A stretch of 42,756 nt of DNA. It comes from Planctomycetales bacterium. Its GTDB lineage: Bacteria > Planctomycetota > Planctomycetia > Pirellulales > Lacipirellulaceae. The stretch lies in NCBI GenBank assembly GCA_020427145.1, contig JAGQOU010000215.1:1-42756 (forward strand), written 5' to 3'. Position 1 is the first letter of the stretch. Each line of letters opens with the position of its first letter. Below the pieces are notes generated by a model, which was not told where the DNA came from, made no database searches, and saw nothing but the letters and a program-made list of their open reading frames with translations. Both the position numbers and the translations under genes were made by a program. Below, in pieces: positions 41,005 through 42,756 of this stretch.

Positions 41005-42756
41005 CTAGGCCGCTTGCTGCCCATCGCGGGCAGAATGCCCCGTTTGCTGTGTAGCGTCGTTTTCGGCAGGCAGCATACGTACCTCCAGTGGTTTCTGCGT
41101 ATCTAAATGGATATCGCGCTGAGGAAATGCAATACAGATGCCGGCTTCGCGAAAATACTGATCGACCATGAATCGCAAATCGCTTTCGATGCGGCGTCGT
41201 TCCGAAAGTGTTCTCACCGTAATGAAGAAATACAGTTCGAAGTCGAGCGAATTGTCTCCGAAGCCAGCAAACCAAACAAAAGGCTCGGGCTTCTTCAGCA
41301 CCAGGCCGTGTTCTACGGCTGCGTACTTCAGCCATCTGGCGACATCGCGGGTCGGCGAACCGTAACTGACCCCGACGCGTACCTCGCAACGAACTACCGA
41401 GTCGGCGAGAGTCCAGTTCACGACGTTGTTCTCCAAAAACGAACTGTTGGGAACAATGATTTCGCAATTGCTGCCGGTCCGGACTCTCGTGCTCCGCATG
41501 CCAATGGATTCGACGCAGCCGGTCAGGCCATTCAACTCGATCAAGTCTCCTACCCGAATCGGCTGCTCGGTGAGGAGGATAAGTCCGCTGATGAAGTTAT
41601 TGAGGATGTTTTGGCTTCCAAAGCCCAAACCGATAGCGGCTGCACCGCCGAGAAAAGTAAACAAGGTAAGCGGCACACTAACAACTTTGAGCGCCATCAA
41701 TGTAGAAGTAAACAACAGAGCATAGAAAGACAACGACTGCAGCGCAGCGGCGCCTCCTTCATTGATACCGAAATGCGTCAGTACGCGGTTGCCCAGGGTA
41801 CTGCTGGCCCACTTGGAAACACGATAGCCAAGAATCAGAAGCAGCAGACCAGTTACGACCGCGCTCACGCGTAGCGGCTGGTCATCTTCTGTCTTCATGA
41901 GTTCATAGTCCCACACCAGGCCAATCTTGCTCCAGATCAACCTGCCCCATTCCGCGACAGAGAAGCTGCTTGTTCGCGAGCGGATTTCCTGAATCAGCTT
42001 CTGGTTGGTCCTCTCGGCCACTTCCAGATTGGAGATGTGATTATTGAGGAAATCGATCTGCTCGCGGATGACATTTGCCTGCTCCCCCAGCCAGCGTTCG
42101 ACCTCCGGGAGGCCATCTTGGGCGACAACGCGCTCGGTTTCAGCCAGGATCTTGCGCAAGTCCTCCACGCGGGCCAACTGGATCGTCTTTTCCGTAGCGA
42201 GTTCTTCAGAAAAAGTAACTGCCGCAGCGCCCCATTCGACCAATTGGGCAGTTTCAAACTGCTCGGTAGCAACGTTATAGCGACGTCGCCATACTTCTCG
42301 CAGCGTCTGCAGCCACTGATTCTGCCTGGCGAGAAAATCGGCCCTGTTTTTCCGCAAATGATACGCCCACCTCCGGGCTTCCAACTCGGCCTGCATGGCG
42401 GCTGAAGGTTCCGGGGCATTGTCGAGTCGCTGCTGAGCATTTTTCCAGCCGCTCATGCGAATGGTGACTTCCGCTTCGTTCTCTTCTTGCTTGCGGACAA
42501 TCTTGCTGGTAGCGCGACTTAGTTCGCGCAACTTCTCGTTGAGATCTTCAATCGAGAAGCTCACTTCTTGCGAGATAATGCTCAGTTTTTCTGTCAGTTG
42601 CTGGATCTGCAACTGCAGCGTTTCTTCTTCCAACTTGACATTGGCAAGTTCCAGTTGCACTCCGTCCAGCTTGGCCGAGGCCAGCTTGCTTTCTTGCTGA
42701 GCGAGTCGCAGTGCTGCCGCCAAGCTGGCAGCTTCTGCCGGGTTGGAGCTGGCAGT
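41005..42756 (-). CDS. MscS-type mechanosensitive channel with coiled-coil N-terminal part (5' end off-window)
   Basis: A mechanosensitive ion channel that releases solutes on membrane stretch. At least 583 residues are visible; the frame stays open to the right edge, so the N-terminus is missing. The visible N-terminal half is a long coiled coil (VKLEEETLQLQIQQLTEKLS and similar), as in the large periplasmic domains of MscK/MscM-type proteins. Several membrane helices follow (VVTGLLLLILGYRVSKWA; SFYALLFTSTLMALKVV). The pore-lining region is GGAAAIGLGFGSQNILNNFI, then LTEQPIRVGDLIELNGLTGC and STRVRTGSNCEIIVPNSSFL form the beta domain. The tail is QQTGHSARDGQQAA. It is one of the least GC-rich genes of the window. 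It converges with rsgA. Confidence 0.9.
   Translation of the reverse strand, partial: TASSNPAEAASLAAALRLAQQESKLASAKLDGVQLELANVKLEEETLQLQIQQLTEKLSIISQEVSFSIEDLNEKLRELSRATSKIVRKQEENEAEVTIRMSGWKNAQQRLDNAPEPSAAMQAELEARRWAYHLRKNRADFLARQNQWLQTLREVWRRRYNVATEQFETAQLVEWGAAAVTFSEELATEKTIQLARVEDLRKILAETERVVAQDGLPEVERWLGEQANVIREQIDFLNNHISNLEVAERTNQKLIQEIRSRTSSFSVAEWGRLIWSKIGLVWDYELMKTEDDQPLRVSAVVTGLLLLILGYRVSKWASSTLGNRVLTHFGINEGGAAALQSLSFYALLFTSTLMALKVVSVPLTLFTFLGGAAAIGLGFGSQNILNNFISGLILLTEQPIRVGDLIELNGLTGCVESIGMRSTRVRTGSNCEIIVPNSSFLENNVVNWTLADSVVRCEVRVGVSYGSPTRDVARWLKYAAVEHGLVLKKPEPFVWFAGFGDNSLDFELYFFITVRTLSERRRIESDLRFMVDQYFREAGICIAFPQRDIHLDTQKPLEVRMLPAENDATQQTGHSARDGQQAA

Noticed and set aside
1..42756. 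CRISPR arrays, tRNA genes, transposases and integrases
   Set aside because: I looked for regular direct repeats, T-loop-like GGTTCGA strings in a cloverleaf setting, and transposase or recombinase motifs in the translated frames. None was found.

Overview
The window looks like chromosome from a member of the Planctomycetota, most likely order Pirellulales. The main signs are a secreted cytochrome-like/DUF1549/DUF1553 protein followed by a DUF1501 protein (15342-19270), a secreted protease with a dockerin-like repeat and a PEP-CTERM-type tail (7353-8618), a large ATPase with tandem DUF4332-like repeats (26678-29908), and a high GC content. No tRNA, rRNA, CRISPR array, transposase or integrase was seen, so this is not an obvious mobile island.

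Layout. 1-709: 5' end of hslU and complete hslV (ATP-dependent protease), leftward. 940-2842: isochorismatase-like hydrolase and secreted aldose 1-epimerase. 2872-4770: AAA ATPase and Gfo/Idh/MocA oxidoreductase, leftward. 5054-7240: stand-alone response regulator, an unrecognised protein, and a DNA alkyl-transferase. 7353-8618: secreted metalloprotease. 8670-14591: leftward heavy-metal RND efflux operon (His/Cys-rich lipoprotein candidate, adaptor, pump, second His-rich lipoprotein) without an outer-membrane channel gene. 15342-19270: DUF1549/DUF1553 plus DUF1501 pair. 20250-26593: a mannoside-utilisation operon (sugar MFS transporter, ROK kinase, GH125, GH92). 26678-30739: SMC/YhaN-like ATPase with DUF4332-like repeats and a PilZ protein with a zinc ribbon. 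30911-35005: three rightward genes that together fit lysine/pipecolate catabolism through piperideine-6-carboxylate. 35119-36558: PfkB sugar kinase and a tiny membrane protein with an HExxH motif. 36690-37122: RNase P RNA with an unusually long P12 helix. 37184-42756: NagA-like deacetylase, TIGR01212-type radical SAM protein, FHA protein, RsgA GTPase, and a partial MscS-type channel.

How the genes work together. In the mannoside operon, exported GH92 and GH125 would trim alpha-linked mannose, the MFS permease would import the sugar and the ROK kinase would phosphorylate it. In the metal operon, lipoproteins and adaptor rich in His and Cys would handle metal for the RND pump. In the lysine module, a LysDH-like enzyme and a SoxA/PIPOX-like oxidase would converge on piperideine-6-carboxylate, and the ALDH7-like enzyme would oxidise it to 2-aminoadipate.

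Base composition appears to change close to rnpB. Hand-counted 60-base samples to the left are about 65-70% GC (39/60 at 22201, 42/60 at 28921). To the right they are about 42-55% (33/60 at 37441, 31/60 at 41701, 25/60 at 42541). All functional assignments come from reading motifs by eye; no database search was possible.
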